The notes: a model not told the origin generated them from the sequence alone. 64,000 bases of DNA from Methylorubrum extorquens (GCF_024169925.1 NZ_JALJXF010000001.1:1928001-1992000); one strand, 5' to 3'. Shown: positions 1-8,338, counted from the first letter of the stretch. Numbers and translations are program-made.

Positions 1-1
1 C

Positions 2-1078
2 CTCATCATGGTCGATCCCAAGATGCTGGAACTGTCGGTCTATGACGGCATCCCGCACCTGCTCTCCCCCGTCGTCATCGACCCGAAGAAGGCGGTCATC
101 GCCCTCAAATGGGCCGTGCGCGAGATGGAGGAGCGCTACAAGAAGATGTCGAAGATCAGCGTGCGCAACATCGACGGGTACAATGCCCGGATGAAGGAGG
201 CGCGCGAGCGGGGCGAGACCATCACCCGCACGATCCAGACCGGCTTCGACCGCACCAACGGCGAGGCGGTGTTCGAAGAGCAGGAGATGGACCTCTCGGC
301 CCTGCCCTACATCGTGATCGTGGTCGACGAGATGGCCGACCTGATGATGGTGGCGGGCAAGGACATCGAGGGCGCGATCCAGCGGCTGGCGCAGATGGCG
401 CGCGCGGCGGGCATCCACCTCATCATGGCGACGCAGCGCCCCTCGGTCGATGTCATCACCGGCACGATCAAGGCGAACTTCCCGACCCGGATCTCCTTCC
501 AGGTGACGAGCAAGATCGACAGCCGCACGATCCTGGGCGAGATGGGCGCGGAGCAGTTGCTGGGCCAGGGCGACATGCTGTTCATGGCCGGGGGCGGGCG
601 CACGACCCGCGTGCACGGGCCGTTCTGTTCGGACTCCGAGGTCGAGACGGTCGTCGCCCATCTCAAGCGCCAGGGCCGGCCCTCCTACCTCGAGGCCGTC
701 ACCGCGGACGACGGCTCCTCCGAGCAGCCGGAGAAGCCGGCCAAGGGCGGGCGGGCCGCGGCCAAGGCCGAGAAGGACGACTTCGCGGAAGCTGAGGAAG
801 CCGACGCGCCGGTCTTCGACATCGGCGCCTTCGCGGCCACCGCGGGCGCCGAGGGCGGCGAACTCTACGAGCAGGCCATCGCCGTGGTGCTGCGCGACAA
901 GAAGGCGTCGACCTCCTACATCCAGCGCCGCCTGCAGATCGGCTATAACCGCGCCGCCTCGATCATGGAGCGGATGGAGATCGAGGGGATCGTCGGCCCG
1001 GCCAACCATGCGGGCAAGCGCGAGATCCTGGTCGAGGGTCTCTCCGGCGCCCCGGCCGGCGGCTACGACGACGACTGA
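2..1078 (+). CDS. ftsK: DNA translocase FtsK, C-terminal part (5' end outside window)
   Basis: FtsK is a septum-anchored hexameric ATPase that pumps chromosome ends through the closing division site. Only the last 359 codons or so are present; the frame is open to the window edge, so the membrane domain and Walker A lie upstream. The visible part has the Walker B stretch ([11 protein letters not shown], around residues 102-112) and the family signature [12 protein letters not shown], then a charged Ala/Lys/Glu linker, then the winged-helix gamma domain (LYEQAIAVV to KREIL), which reads KOPS sequences and contacts XerD. It is followed by lolA in the same direction, the usual Rhizobiales order. 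Identity is very secure; length cannot be judged. Confidence 0.97.
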   Translation, partial: LIMVDPKMLELSVYDGIPHLLSPVVIDPKKAVIALKWAVREMEERYKKMSKISVRNIDGYNARMKEARERGETITRTIQTGFDRTNGEAVFEEQEMDLSALPYIVIVVDEMADLMMVAGKDIEGAIQRLAQMARAAGIHLIMATQRPSVDVITGTIKANFPTRISFQVTSKIDSRTILGEMGAEQLLGQGDMLFMAGGGRTTRVHGPFCSDSEVETVVAHLKRQGRPSYLEAVTADDGSSEQPEKPAKGGRAAAKAEKDDFAEAEEADAPVFDIGAFAATAGAEGGELYEQAIAVVLRDKKASTSYIQRRLQIGYNRAASIMERMEIEGIVGPANHAGKREILVEGLSGAPAGGYDDD

Positions 1079-1236
1079 GCGTCTTTTCACGACCGCGTAA
1101 ATCCAGCCCCCGTCGCATATTCGCCACAGGGGCCGGGTCTACCCGCGAACACGACATCCGGACGCGCCACCGCCGCGCGTCCGCACCGGGACGGCAAGTG
1201 CCCCGCGCCCGCCAAGCTTTCGGAGATGCCCACACG

Positions 1237-2190
1237 ATGACTGGCCGACGCCTCTCCCTCGCTGCCGGTCCGCTGCTCGTCGCCGCGCTGGCGCTCCAGC
1301 CGCAGCCCGTGGAGGCTCAAGTCTCCTCCTTCCTCGACGGCCTGTTCGGCCGCAAGGAGGAGCCGGCGGCTCCTCCGGCCCGGGCCCCCGAGCCGGAGGC
1401 CGCCCCGGCGCCAGCCCCGGCCAAGAAGGCGGCGGCTAAGCCAGGCAAAGGAACGGACAAGGCGGCCGAGAAGGCGGCGGACAAACCCGCCGAGAAGACC
1501 GGCAGCCTCAAGGCCGCGGCCAAGCCCGGCGCGCCCGCTGCGGCGACGCCGGCCGCGAGCCCCGGCACGCGGGTCGCGGCGGTGGGCGCGCCGACCCTCG
1601 GCGCCTCGCTGCAGGACGCCGACCCGGCCACCGTGGTCGCGGCGGCCAACAGCTATTTCAACGGCTTCCAGACCCTGACCGGCGGCTTCATCCAGATCGG
1701 CGCCGACGGGCGGCGCATCGGCGGCAAGCTCACCCTGGCCAAGCCGGGGCGCCTGCGCTTCGAGTACGACCAGCCCTCCCCGCTCGAAGTGGTGGCCGAC
1801 GGCACCTCGGTGGCGGTGCGCGACCGCAAGCTCGGCACCCAGGATCTCTACTTCATCTCGCAGACGCCGCTGAAATTCCTGCTGCGGGACAAGATCGACC
1901 TCGCCCGCGACCTGACGGTGAGCGACGTCACCAACGATCCGGGCGGGGTGCGCATCGCGCTGGAAGACCGCTCGACGCTGGGCGGCACCTCGAAGATCCA
2001 GCTCTTCTTCGACGCCGAGATGAAGACCCTGTCGCAGTGGCGGATCACCGACCCGCAGGGCTACCTCACCACCGTGCAGCTCTCGAACCTGCAGAAGGGC
2101 AAGGCGGTCGATGGGTCGCTGTTCTTCATCAATTACGGACGGTCCGAGGACAAGGCGATGCAGCAGCAGATCGAGGGACGAAACCCCTGA
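1237..2190 (+). CDS. lolA: Outer-membrane lipoprotein carrier protein LolA with long Ala/Pro/Lys linker
   Basis: LolA is the periplasmic chaperone that ferries lipoproteins from LolCDE to the outer membrane. The chosen ATG gives a classical signal peptide (TGRRLSLAAG then a hydrophobic core ending VEAQ); an in-frame GTG 13 codons upstream adds only a charged, non-signal extension. The C-terminal 190 residues or so match the LolA fold: GGKLTLAKPGRLRFEY, then YFISQTPLKFLLRD, then FFINYG. At 317 aa it is much longer than E. coli LolA (about 203). The excess is a low-complexity Ala/Pro/Lys/Glu linker of about 90 residues between the signal peptide and the folded domain. It sits 158 nt after ftsK. 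Its stop codon lies inside a perfect inverted repeat. Confidence 0.93.
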   Translation: MTGRRLSLAAGPLLVAALALQPQPVEAQVSSFLDGLFGRKEEPAAPPARAPEPEAAPAPAPAKKAAAKPGKGTDKAAEKAADKPAEKTGSLKAAAKPGAPAAATPAASPGTRVAAVGAPTLGASLQDADPATVVAAANSYFNGFQTLTGGFIQIGADGRRIGGKLTLAKPGRLRFEYDQPSPLEVVADGTSVAVRDRKLGTQDLYFISQTPLKFLLRDKIDLARDLTVSDVTNDPGGVRIALEDRSTLGGTSKIQLFFDAEMKTLSQWRITDPQGYLTTVQLSNLQKGKAVDGSLFFINYGRSEDKAMQQQIEGRNP

Positions 2191-2226
2191 TCCGGTCCCC
2201 GCTTGATCCAAGCGGGGACCGGATCA
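2188..2226. repeat. Perfect 18-bp inverted repeat overlapping the lolA stop codon
   Basis: Two exactly complementary 18-nt arms (2188-2205 and 2209-2226) are separated by only 3 nt. The left arm begins with the lolA TGA itself. No T-run follows on either strand, so it is not a textbook intrinsic terminator. It may act as a 3'-end RNA stabiliser or be a copy of a dispersed palindrome. Confidence 0.85.
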
Positions 2227-2513
2227 GCAAGCCCGCGCGGCGCCTGAGCGAGGCCTAAATCCGCCATCCCGAAGGGATCAACCGGATTCGCTATGAGTCG
2301 AGCGCGATGAGGGTAAGCAACAACATGGATTGCTTCCCCCGCCGCATCACTGAAATGTGTTGTCTCACCCCGTGCTGTGACCGCTGAAACTCTTAGAGTA
2401 ACGACCGGGATACGCTCAGGCGCATCCCGGCTTTAAGCATCCGTTGAGAGGAAGGCAGCTCTATAGGCGGGCCGGCCACATGGGGCGGCATCCATGGGAC
2501 GCTGTCCGGCCGC
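2227..2513. other. Intergenic spacer lolA to GGDEF-EAL gene
   Basis: Apart from the inverted repeat at its left edge, I see no credible gene here. GC is somewhat lower around 2330-2400, where a promoter for the downstream GGDEF-EAL gene would be expected, but no convincing -35/-10 pair stands out. Confidence 0.5.
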
Positions 2514-4217
2514 ATGTCCGCCCTCGCCGCTCCGTCGCTGTCGATCGCCCTGCCGTTCGAGGCGGCGCTTGCCGAGATGGCCGTTCCCCTGCTCCTGCTC
2601 GATGCGGGCGGCAGCGTCGTCTTCGCCAATGCCCGCGCGGCGGCCTTGCTCGCCTGCGCCGAACCGGTCGGCCTTCCCCTCCCCGCCCTGCTGGCACCCT
2701 TCGGCGCCGCGGAGCCGGAGGCTGAGCCCATTCTGGCGGCCGTGCGCGCCGCCCGTCCCGTCCGGGCGCGCCTCACCCTCGGCGGCGACCGCCGCATCGA
2801 GGCGGCGCTGGCGCCGCTCTCGGCCGGCGGCTTCGCTCTCACCTTCGAGGACGTGACCGAACAACTCCGCGGCGCGGCCCTGGCGCGGCAGGAGCCGCTC
2901 ACCGGCCTGTGCAACCGCGTCGGCCTGCACGACCGCCTCGACGCGGCGCTGGCCGAGGCGGCTCGGACGGGTGCGTCGCTCGCGGTGCTGATGCTCGACC
3001 TCGACCGGTTCAAGACGGTCAACGACACCCTCGGGCATCCGGTCGGCGATGCGCTCCTGCGCAAGGTCGCCGAGCGTCTGCGCCGGGCCACCCGCAGCGG
3101 CGATGTGGTCGCGCGGCTCGGCGGCGACGAGTTCGCCATCCTCCAAGTCGATCCCCAAGTTGGTCCCCACGTCGGTCCCCATACCGGCGTCGAGCAGCCC
3201 CACGCGGCCGAGGCGCTGGCACGCCGCCTCGTCGATCTCGTCGGGCGCACCTACGTCGTCGATGGCCACATGCTCAATGTCGGCGTCAGCGTCGGCGTCG
3301 CCATCGCCCCCGCCGACGGCCAGAACGCCGACGATCTGCTGAAACACGCCGACCTCGCGCTCTACCGGGCCAAGGCCGAGGGCCGGGGCACCTACCGCTT
3401 CTTCGAGCCGGCGATGAACGCGCAGATGCAGGCGCGCCGCGGCCTGGAGATCGACCTGCGCCGGGCGATGGCCCTCAAGCAGTTCGACCTCGCCTTCCAG
3501 CCGCAGATCCAGCTGGAGAGCGGGGAAGTGACGGGGTTCGAGGCGCTGCTGCGCTGGAACCACCCCGAGCGTGGATCGGTCTCGCCGGCCCTGTTCATCC
3601 CGTTGGCCGAGGAGATCGGCATCATCGTCGGCATCGGCGAGTGGGTGTTGCGCACCGCCTGCCGCGAGGCGGCGCGCTGGCCGCAACCCGCCTCGATCGC
3701 CGTGAACCTCTCGCCCGTGCAGTTCCGCGGCGGCCGGCTGGTCGCGACGGTGGTGAACGTGCTGGCCCAGACCGGCCTCGACCCGGCCCGGCTGGAACTG
3801 GAGATCACCGAAGGCGCGCTCCTCGAAAACACCGACAGCGTGCTCGACGTGCTGAACGGCCTGCGCGCTCTCGGCGTGAAGATCTCGATGGACGATTTCG
3901 GCACCGGCTACTCGTCCCTGAGCTACCTGCAGAAATTCCCCTTCGACAAGATCAAGATCGACCAGTCCTTCGTGCGCGGCATGGAGGGCAATGCCGAGTG
4001 CGGGGCGATCGTGCGGGCCATCGCCCGGCTCGGCGCCAGCCTCGGCATGCGCACCACCGCCGAAGGGGTCGAGACGGCGGCCCAGCTCGACGCCATCCGC
4101 GCCGAGGGCTGCACCGAGGTCCAGGGCTACCTGACCGGGCGCCCGATGCCGGCCGCCCAGGCCGCCGCCCTACTGTCGGCCCCTTCCGCCGCCTTGCCCG
4201 CCACCTTGCCCGCCTGA
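2514..4217 (+). CDS. GGDEF-EAL c-di-GMP turnover protein with PAS-like N-terminus
   Basis: This is a predicted cytoplasmic dual-domain enzyme of the second messenger c-di-GMP (567 aa). Residues 1-115 look PAS-like with no membrane segment. The GGDEF domain (about 125-300) has an intact GGDEF signature at 203-207 and an RxxD product-inhibition site (RSGD, 194-197). The EAL domain (about 315-555) has the EAL triad at 343-345 and the DDFGTGYSS loop, so both activities may be retained. Directly after GGDEFAIL there is an unusual insertion of about 15 residues rich in Val-Gly-Pro-His, encoded by a 12-bp tandem repeat. A BLUF protein begins 17 nt downstream, suggesting co-transcription and light input. 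The ATG has only a weak ribosome-binding site. Confidence 0.92.
   Translation: MSALAAPSLSIALPFEAALAEMAVPLLLLDAGGSVVFANARAAALLACAEPVGLPLPALLAPFGAAEPEAEPILAAVRAARPVRARLTLGGDRRIEAALAPLSAGGFALTFEDVTEQLRGAALARQEPLTGLCNRVGLHDRLDAALAEAARTGASLAVLMLDLDRFKTVNDTLGHPVGDALLRKVAERLRRATRSGDVVARLGGDEFAILQVDPQVGPHVGPHTGVEQPHAAEALARRLVDLVGRTYVVDGHMLNVGVSVGVAIAPADGQNADDLLKHADLALYRAKAEGRGTYRFFEPAMNAQMQARRGLEIDLRRAMALKQFDLAFQPQIQLESGEVTGFEALLRWNHPERGSVSPALFIPLAEEIGIIVGIGEWVLRTACREAARWPQPASIAVNLSPVQFRGGRLVATVVNVLAQTGLDPARLELEITEGALLENTDSVLDVLNGLRALGVKISMDDFGTGYSSLSYLQKFPFDKIKIDQSFVRGMEGNAECGAIVRAIARLGASLGMRTTAEGVETAAQLDAIRAEGCTEVQGYLTGRPMPAAQAAALLSAPSAALPATLPA
3145..3180 (+). repeat. 12-bp tandem repeat (three units) inside the GGDEF domain
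   Basis: Three near-identical 12-nt units (3145-3156, 3157-3168, 3169-3180), each ending in tcccc, encode a (V/H)(D/G)P-type tetrapeptide repeat. They lie immediately 3' of the GGDEF signature, in the loop that leads to the next helix, and keep the frame. Confidence 0.8.
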
Positions 4218-4234
4218 TCCAAGAGCCCCCCCGA

Positions 4235-4681
4235 ATGATCCCAAAAGACCTGCGCCGCCTCGTCTACTACAGCCGCAACCGGGTCGCCGGCGCTCCTGCC
4301 GCGATGGACGAGACGATCCGCAGCATCCTCGCCGCGAGCCGCACCAACAACGCCCGCATCGACGTCACCGGGGCGCTGATGTTCAACGCCGGCTGCTTCG
4401 CACAGGTGCTGGAGGGCCCGGAAGACGCGGTCGAGACCACCTTCGAGCGCATCCAGCAGGACGAGCGCCACGGCGAGGTCTCGCTGCTCGCCTTCGAGGC
4501 GGTGGAGACGCGCCTCTTCACCGATTGGTCGATGGCCTATGTCGGCGCCTCGCCGGCCGACGCGGCCCGCTACGGCGACATGGCGGGCGCGAGCGGCTTT
4601 GACCTCTCGCGGATGACGGGCGACCGGCTCTGCGCCGTCCTGCACGGTCTCGCCCTGGAGGAGGAGGCGGCCGAAGCCTGA
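4235..4681 (+). CDS. BLUF-domain blue-light sensor protein
   Basis: This is a short (148 aa) flavin-binding photoreceptor. BLUF domains hold FAD and respond to blue light by rearranging a Tyr/Gln hydrogen-bond network. The key residues are present: Tyr11 in VYYSR, the Asn pair 38-39 in RTNNARIDVTG, Gln57 in FAQVLEG, and Trp98 and Met100 in DWSM. The DERH and FER(I) segments also match the family. About 50 residues follow the core, too few for an output domain, so it is a stand-alone BLUF protein that probably works through a partner. The obvious candidate is the GGDEF-EAL protein ending 17 nt upstream. Identification is strong; the partnership is inferred from position. Confidence 0.92.
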   Translation: MIPKDLRRLVYYSRNRVAGAPAAMDETIRSILAASRTNNARIDVTGALMFNAGCFAQVLEGPEDAVETTFERIQQDERHGEVSLLAFEAVETRLFTDWSMAYVGASPADAARYGDMAGASGFDLSRMTGDRLCAVLHGLALEEEAAEA

Positions 4682-4750
4682 CGGTTTGCGAGCCGCGCCG
4701 GTTCCGCTATCGGAGCGGCTCTTCACGCCACACCTCCTCAGGCAGTCCCC

Positions 4751-5560
4751 GTGCGCCTCACCGTCACGACCTGGAACATCAACTCGGTGCGGCTGCGCAT
4801 CGAGTCCGTGCTGCGCTTCCTCCGCGAGGCGCAGCCGGACGTGCTGTGCCTGCAGGAGACCAAGTGCCCCGACGAGCTGTTCCCGCTCAAGGCGTTCAAG
4901 GGATCGGGCTACGAGAACATCGTTTTCGCCGGGCAGAAGGGCTATAACGGCGTCGCGATCATCTCGCGGTTTCCGCTGCTGACGCGCGACACCATGAGCT
5001 TCTGCGAGCGGGCCGACGCGCGCCACATCTCGGCGGTGCTCGGGCCCGAGGCGGGACCGGCGGCGGGGATCGTGCTGCACGATTTCTACGTGCCGGCCGG
5101 CGGCGACACGCCCCACCGCGAGCTCAACCCGAAATTCGCGCACAAGCTCGACTTCCTGTCCGAATTGCGGGCCTGGGGCGGGCGGCGCGTCCCCGGGCCG
5201 GCGATCCTCGTGGGCGACCTCAACGTCGCGCCGCTGGAGCACGACGTCTGGTCGCACAAGCAGCTCCTCGACGTGGTGAGCCACACCCCCGTCGAGACCG
5301 AGGCGCTGGAGACGCTGCGGGGCGAGGCCGGCTGGATCGACGCGGCGCGGCTCCTCACCCCGGAGCCGGAAAAGATCTACACGTGGTGGAGCTACCGCTC
5401 GCCGAACTGGGAACTCGCCAACAAGGGCCGGCGCCTCGACCACGCCTGGGTCTCGCCCGATCTCGCCGGCACCGTGCGCCGGGTCGCGGTGTTCCGCGAG
5501 GCCCGCGGCTGGGAGAAGCCGTCCGATCACGTCCCGGTGACGTTGACGTTGGAGCTCTGA
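4751..5560 (+). CDS. xth: Exodeoxyribonuclease III / AP endonuclease
   Basis: This is a base-excision-repair nuclease that cuts 5' to abasic sites and degrades 3' ends of duplex DNA. The 269-aa product starts at a GTG directly before RLTVTTWNINSVR, the standard N-terminus. Catalytic blocks of the exonuclease III family are present: CLQETK (metal Glu), VGDLNVAP, RRLDHAWVSP and the terminal SDHVPV (catalytic His). It lies 69 nt downstream of the BLUF gene. In many Rhizobiales ftsK, lolA and an xth gene are adjacent, so the two signalling genes in between look like an insertion. Confidence 0.95.
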   Translation: MRLTVTTWNINSVRLRIESVLRFLREAQPDVLCLQETKCPDELFPLKAFKGSGYENIVFAGQKGYNGVAIISRFPLLTRDTMSFCERADARHISAVLGPEAGPAAGIVLHDFYVPAGGDTPHRELNPKFAHKLDFLSELRAWGGRRVPGPAILVGDLNVAPLEHDVWSHKQLLDVVSHTPVETEALETLRGEAGWIDAARLLTPEPEKIYTWWSYRSPNWELANKGRRLDHAWVSPDLAGTVRRVAVFREARGWEKPSDHVPVTLTLEL

Positions 5561-5629
5561 GCCGGGAACGCGGACGCCCGTCCAGGCATTGGGTCTCCAA
5601 TCTGAGCTTTCACAATGGAGTCCCACCGC

Positions 5630-5743
5630 ATGCGCTCGATCCTGCGCCAGATCGTCGTCGTCTTCCTGCTGCCCAAGGCCATCGGCTACCTGCGTCGCCG
5701 CTTCAGCGGCGGTCGCGCCGCAGGCTCTCACCGCTCGTACTGA
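5630..5743 (+). CDS. Small basic protein (37 aa), unknown
   Basis: A 37-codon frame starts at an ATG with a GGAG Shine-Dalgarno 9 nt upstream. The product is a short hydrophobic stretch (ILRQIVVVFLLPKAIGYL) followed by Arg-rich residues (RRRFSGGR), which resembles a small inner-membrane or amphipathic peptide. I do not recognise a family. It sits just after xth and just before a hairpin-rich repeat. It could be a chance frame, but the ribosome-binding site and composition are favourable. Confidence 0.45.
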   Translation: MRSILRQIVVVFLLPKAIGYLRRRFSGGRAAGSHRSY

Positions 5744-5750
5744 GCGGGGG

Positions 5751-5865
5751 CTTCCAAAGGGATCATCCCTTTGGCGGGGCGCCGGGGCAGAGCCCCGGCA
5801 CCCCTTCAACCCGGGCTCTGCCCTGGACCCGCGAAAGGACCCGTCCTTTCGAAACCTGGACCGGC
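5751..5865. repeat. Cluster of nested perfect hairpins, probable dispersed repeat element
   Basis: Within about 115 bp there are several perfect inverted repeats: ccaaaggg/ccctttgg, gccggggc/gccccggc with a 3-nt loop, ggcagagccc/gggctctgcc, and cgaaagga/tcctttcg. The arrangement looks like a mobile or dispersed intergenic element. The last 18 codons or so of the permease gene on the minus strand are read from it. I see no second full copy in this window. Confidence 0.65.
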
Positions 5866-7272
5866 TGCGACGCGTCGGCGTCCGTAGCCGAACCAGATCG
5901 CGAGCCCGAGACCGAGCCAGATCAACAGGCGAAGCCACGTATCGCCGGGCAGGCTCGCCATCAGGGCGAGGCAGGCGAGGATGCCGAGCACCGGCACGGT
6001 TGCGCCGCCCGGCACGCGGAAGGGCCGCGCTCGCTCCGGCTCCGTGCGGCGCAGGATCAGCACGCTGGCGCAGACGAGGATGAACGCGAACAACGTGCCG
6101 ATGCTGACGAGTTCGCCCAGGATGTTGATCGGCACTAGCGCCGCCACCGCCGCCGTGGCGAGGCCGATCACCCCTTGCGCGACGAACGGCGTCCGGGTCC
6201 GCGCCCCGATCCGTGAAAACACATCCGGCAGCATGCGGTCGCGGGCCATGGCGTAGCAGATCCGGGCCTGCCCGTAGAGCGCGGTCAGCGCCGCCGTGGT
6301 GAGCCCGATCAACGCGCCCGCCTTGATCGCTGCGGAGAAGCCGGTCAGCCCCGTCACCGCCATGGCCCGCGCGATCGGGTCGGCCACGTCGAGGTCGCGA
6401 TAGGGCACAAGGCCGGTGAGCACGGCGGCCACCGCCACGTAGAGCGCCGCGGTGACGAGGAGCGAGCCGATCAGCCCCACCGGGGCGTCCCGCTGCGGGT
6501 TGCTGGTCTCGCCGGCGGCGGTCGAGATCGTCTCGAAGCCGACATAGGCGAAGAACACGACCCCGGCCCCGCGAAAGATGCCGCTCCAGCCGAAGGCGCC
6601 GAATGGGCCCTCGTTCGCCGGCACCAGCGGCTGCCACAGTTCGGGCCGCAGATGCAGGGCCCCCAGGCCGAGGAAGGCGAGGATGATCGCCACCTTCAGC
6701 GCCACCAGCACGGCGTTGGTCCGGGCCGCCTCCCGGTTGTCGCGCATCAGCAGGGCGGTGAGCGCCAGCACGACGAGTGCTGCCGGCCCGTTCACGATCC
6801 CGCCCTCCCACGGCCCCGCAGCCAGCCACGTCGGCAGCCGCAGGCCCGCATCAGCGAGCAGGCTCTGCGCGTAGCCCGACCAGCCGACGGCGATGGTCGC
6901 CGCCGCCATGGCAAATTCGAGTACCAGATCCCAGCCGATGATCCAGGCCGGCAGGGCGCCGAGCGTGACGTAGGTGTAGGAATAGGTGGATCCCGCGACG
7001 GGGATCATCGCGGCGAGTTCTGCGTAGCACAGAGCCACCAGCCCGCTCGCGACCGCGCCGAGCACGAAGGAGAGCATCAGCCCCGGCCCGGCGAAGTTGG
7101 CCGCCGCCGTGCCGGTGAGCACGAAGATCCCCGCCCCCACCGTCGCGCCGACGCCGATGCAGACGAGGCTGAAGGCGGAGAGATTTTTTGCCAGGGTCGG
7201 CCCACGCGGATAGGCCTCCTCGGCGACGAGGGCGGCGATGGGCTTTCGGGCGCCGAGGGCGGAACGAGACAT
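5806..7272 (-). CDS. APC-superfamily amino acid permease
   Basis: A 488-aa integral membrane transporter of the amino acid-polyamine-organocation superfamily, similar to cationic amino acid transporters. The first membrane helix carries the hallmark GVGATVGAGIFVLTG; about 12 hydrophobic segments follow (for example YVGFETISTAAGE and LIWLGLGLAIWFGYG). The start chosen is the Met before SRSALGARKP; an upstream Met 34 codons away adds a basic non-membrane stretch and is less likely. The last 18 residues (GPGFERTGPFAGPGQSPG) are encoded by the hairpin repeat, so the ancestral stop was probably replaced. Substrate cannot be set from sequence. No neighbouring enzyme gives a clue. Confidence 0.9.
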   Translation of the reverse strand: MSRSALGARKPIAALVAEEAYPRGPTLAKNLSAFSLVCIGVGATVGAGIFVLTGTAAANFAGPGLMLSFVLGAVASGLVALCYAELAAMIPVAGSTYSYTYVTLGALPAWIIGWDLVLEFAMAAATIAVGWSGYAQSLLADAGLRLPTWLAAGPWEGGIVNGPAALVVLALTALLMRDNREAARTNAVLVALKVAIILAFLGLGALHLRPELWQPLVPANEGPFGAFGWSGIFRGAGVVFFAYVGFETISTAAGETSNPQRDAPVGLIGSLLVTAALYVAVAAVLTGLVPYRDLDVADPIARAMAVTGLTGFSAAIKAGALIGLTTAALTALYGQARICYAMARDRMLPDVFSRIGARTRTPFVAQGVIGLATAAVAALVPINILGELVSIGTLFAFILVCASVLILRRTEPERARPFRVPGGATVPVLGILACLALMASLPGDTWLRLLIWLGLGLAIWFGYGRRRVAAGPGFERTGPFAGPGQSPG

Positions 7273-7404
7273 GGATTTTTCGCACAGTTGGGCAGGTTCG
7301 AATATGGTGACGCGAAATCCACGCCTTTTGCGTGAGCCTCGTCCTAGAAACCGAATTAAGTGCTTGCACCCCAACGGATACCCCTATTGATCGGACAGTA
7401 GAAG

Positions 7405-7737
7405 ATGAAGAACATCCAAATTATTGACCGCGCAAGCAACGCCACATTCAGCATTTTCCAAGCCACTGCCGAGGAATTCGTAGAGATTTTTCCCGACGGG
7501 CGAGATATGGAATTAGCGGAAGATCTTATCGAGCGGCTCGGCCAGGAGAAAGCAGCGCAAATCTTAGAGCCACTTTGGAATCGACCAATTTTGAAGAGCG
7601 AAATCATAGGACTGCATGGCACGCTCTTCTATGACAATGAGCACCGCCTCATCCCCTCTTCGAAGCGAGAAGTGGATTGGGATGATCACTCGATCAATCA
7701 AGCACAGCGCGAGCTATTTGCGCGCCATCGGAAATGA
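7405..7737 (+). CDS. Low-GC orphan protein, 110 aa, unknown function
   Basis: A complete frame with distinctly lower GC (about half G+C) and A/T-ending codons, unlike every neighbour. The product is acidic in its first half (FPDGRDMELAEDLIERLGQE) and then has LWNRPILKSEIIGLHGTLF; no signal peptide, membrane segment or cysteines. I do not recognise a named family. It lies alone between the divergently oriented permease and rpsO, and its composition suggests relatively recent acquisition. Function unknown. Confidence 0.7.
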   Translation: MKNIQIIDRASNATFSIFQATAEEFVEIFPDGRDMELAEDLIERLGQEKAAQILEPLWNRPILKSEIIGLHGTLFYDNEHRLIPSSKREVDWDDHSINQAQRELFARHRK

Positions 7738-7837
7738 CCGATTTTTGCCTTCAGCGGCCCGACGCGAAGTTCAGGCCAACTGGGCGCTAACCCTGAGTCT
7801 CTGACGTCATACATCTGGGCACTTGCCGCACACGCCA

Positions 7838-7866
7838 CTGGCACATCCCGCGATTTCGTGTATGGT
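7838..7866 (+). promoter_or_regulatory. Candidate sigma70-type promoter for rpsO-pnp
   Basis: CTGGCA, a 17-nt spacer, then TATGGT. This is close to the TTG(A/G)CA / TATA-type housekeeping consensus. It would give a leader of about 150 nt before rpsO. Prediction by eye only. Confidence 0.45.
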
Positions 7867-8025
7867 CCGCGCCGCCTCGACCCGGTTACCGGGCGGGGCT
7901 TGTGCCGCTTGCGGCTGACCGTGCTGGACGACATCCCGGCACCGGCCCGACCGCGAGTTTTTCAAAGGTGCCCTTCCCTCCCATGGGCGGCGCCTCCGAC
8001 CAAACCTCCATCTGAAAGGCCTGCG

Positions 8026-8295
8026 ATGTCGATCACGGCAGAGCGCAAGACCGCGCTCATCAAGGACTACGCCAAGGGCAACAAGGACACCGGCTCGCCG
8101 GAGGTCCAGATCGCCATCCTCACCGAGCGGATCACCAACCTGACCGCCCACTTCAAGACCCACGGCAAGGACAACCACTCCCGCCGCGGCCTCCTGAAGC
8201 TGGTCTCGCAGCGCCGCTCGCTGCTCGACTACCTGAAGCGCAAGGAAGAGGCGCGCTACCGCACCCTCATCGAGCGCCTCGGCATCCGCCGCTAA
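8026..8295 (+). CDS. rpsO: 30S ribosomal protein S15
   Basis: A small ribosomal subunit protein that binds the central domain of 16S rRNA and helps form bridge B4. The 89-aa length and sequence are canonical ([15 protein letters not shown], then [14 protein letters not shown], then [19 protein letters not shown], then ERLGIRR). It precedes pnp, the conserved bacterial order. truB, often directly upstream in proteobacteria, is not there; a low-GC orphan gene and a permease lie upstream instead. A terminator-like hairpin follows, so pnp may be partly uncoupled. Confidence 0.98.
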   Translation: MSITAERKTALIKDYAKGNKDTGSPEVQIAILTERITNLTAHFKTHGKDNHSRRGLLKLVSQRRSLLDYLKRKEEARYRTLIERLGIRR

Positions 8296-8312
8296 GGCCT
8301 GCCGAACCTTCG

Positions 8313-8338
8313 CGCGGTCCCCCACGGGGCCGCGTTTT
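8313..8338 (+). terminator. Intrinsic terminator/attenuator after rpsO
   Basis: Stem cgcgg-cccc/gggg-ccgcg with one bulged T and a 3-nt loop, followed directly by TTTT. It lies 18 nt after the rpsO stop and could end or attenuate rpsO transcription before pnp. Confidence 0.7.

Noticed and set aside
4127..6829. A 900-codon minus-strand frame over BLUF, xth and the permease
   Set aside because: It overlaps three well identified genes and has no recognisable motif.
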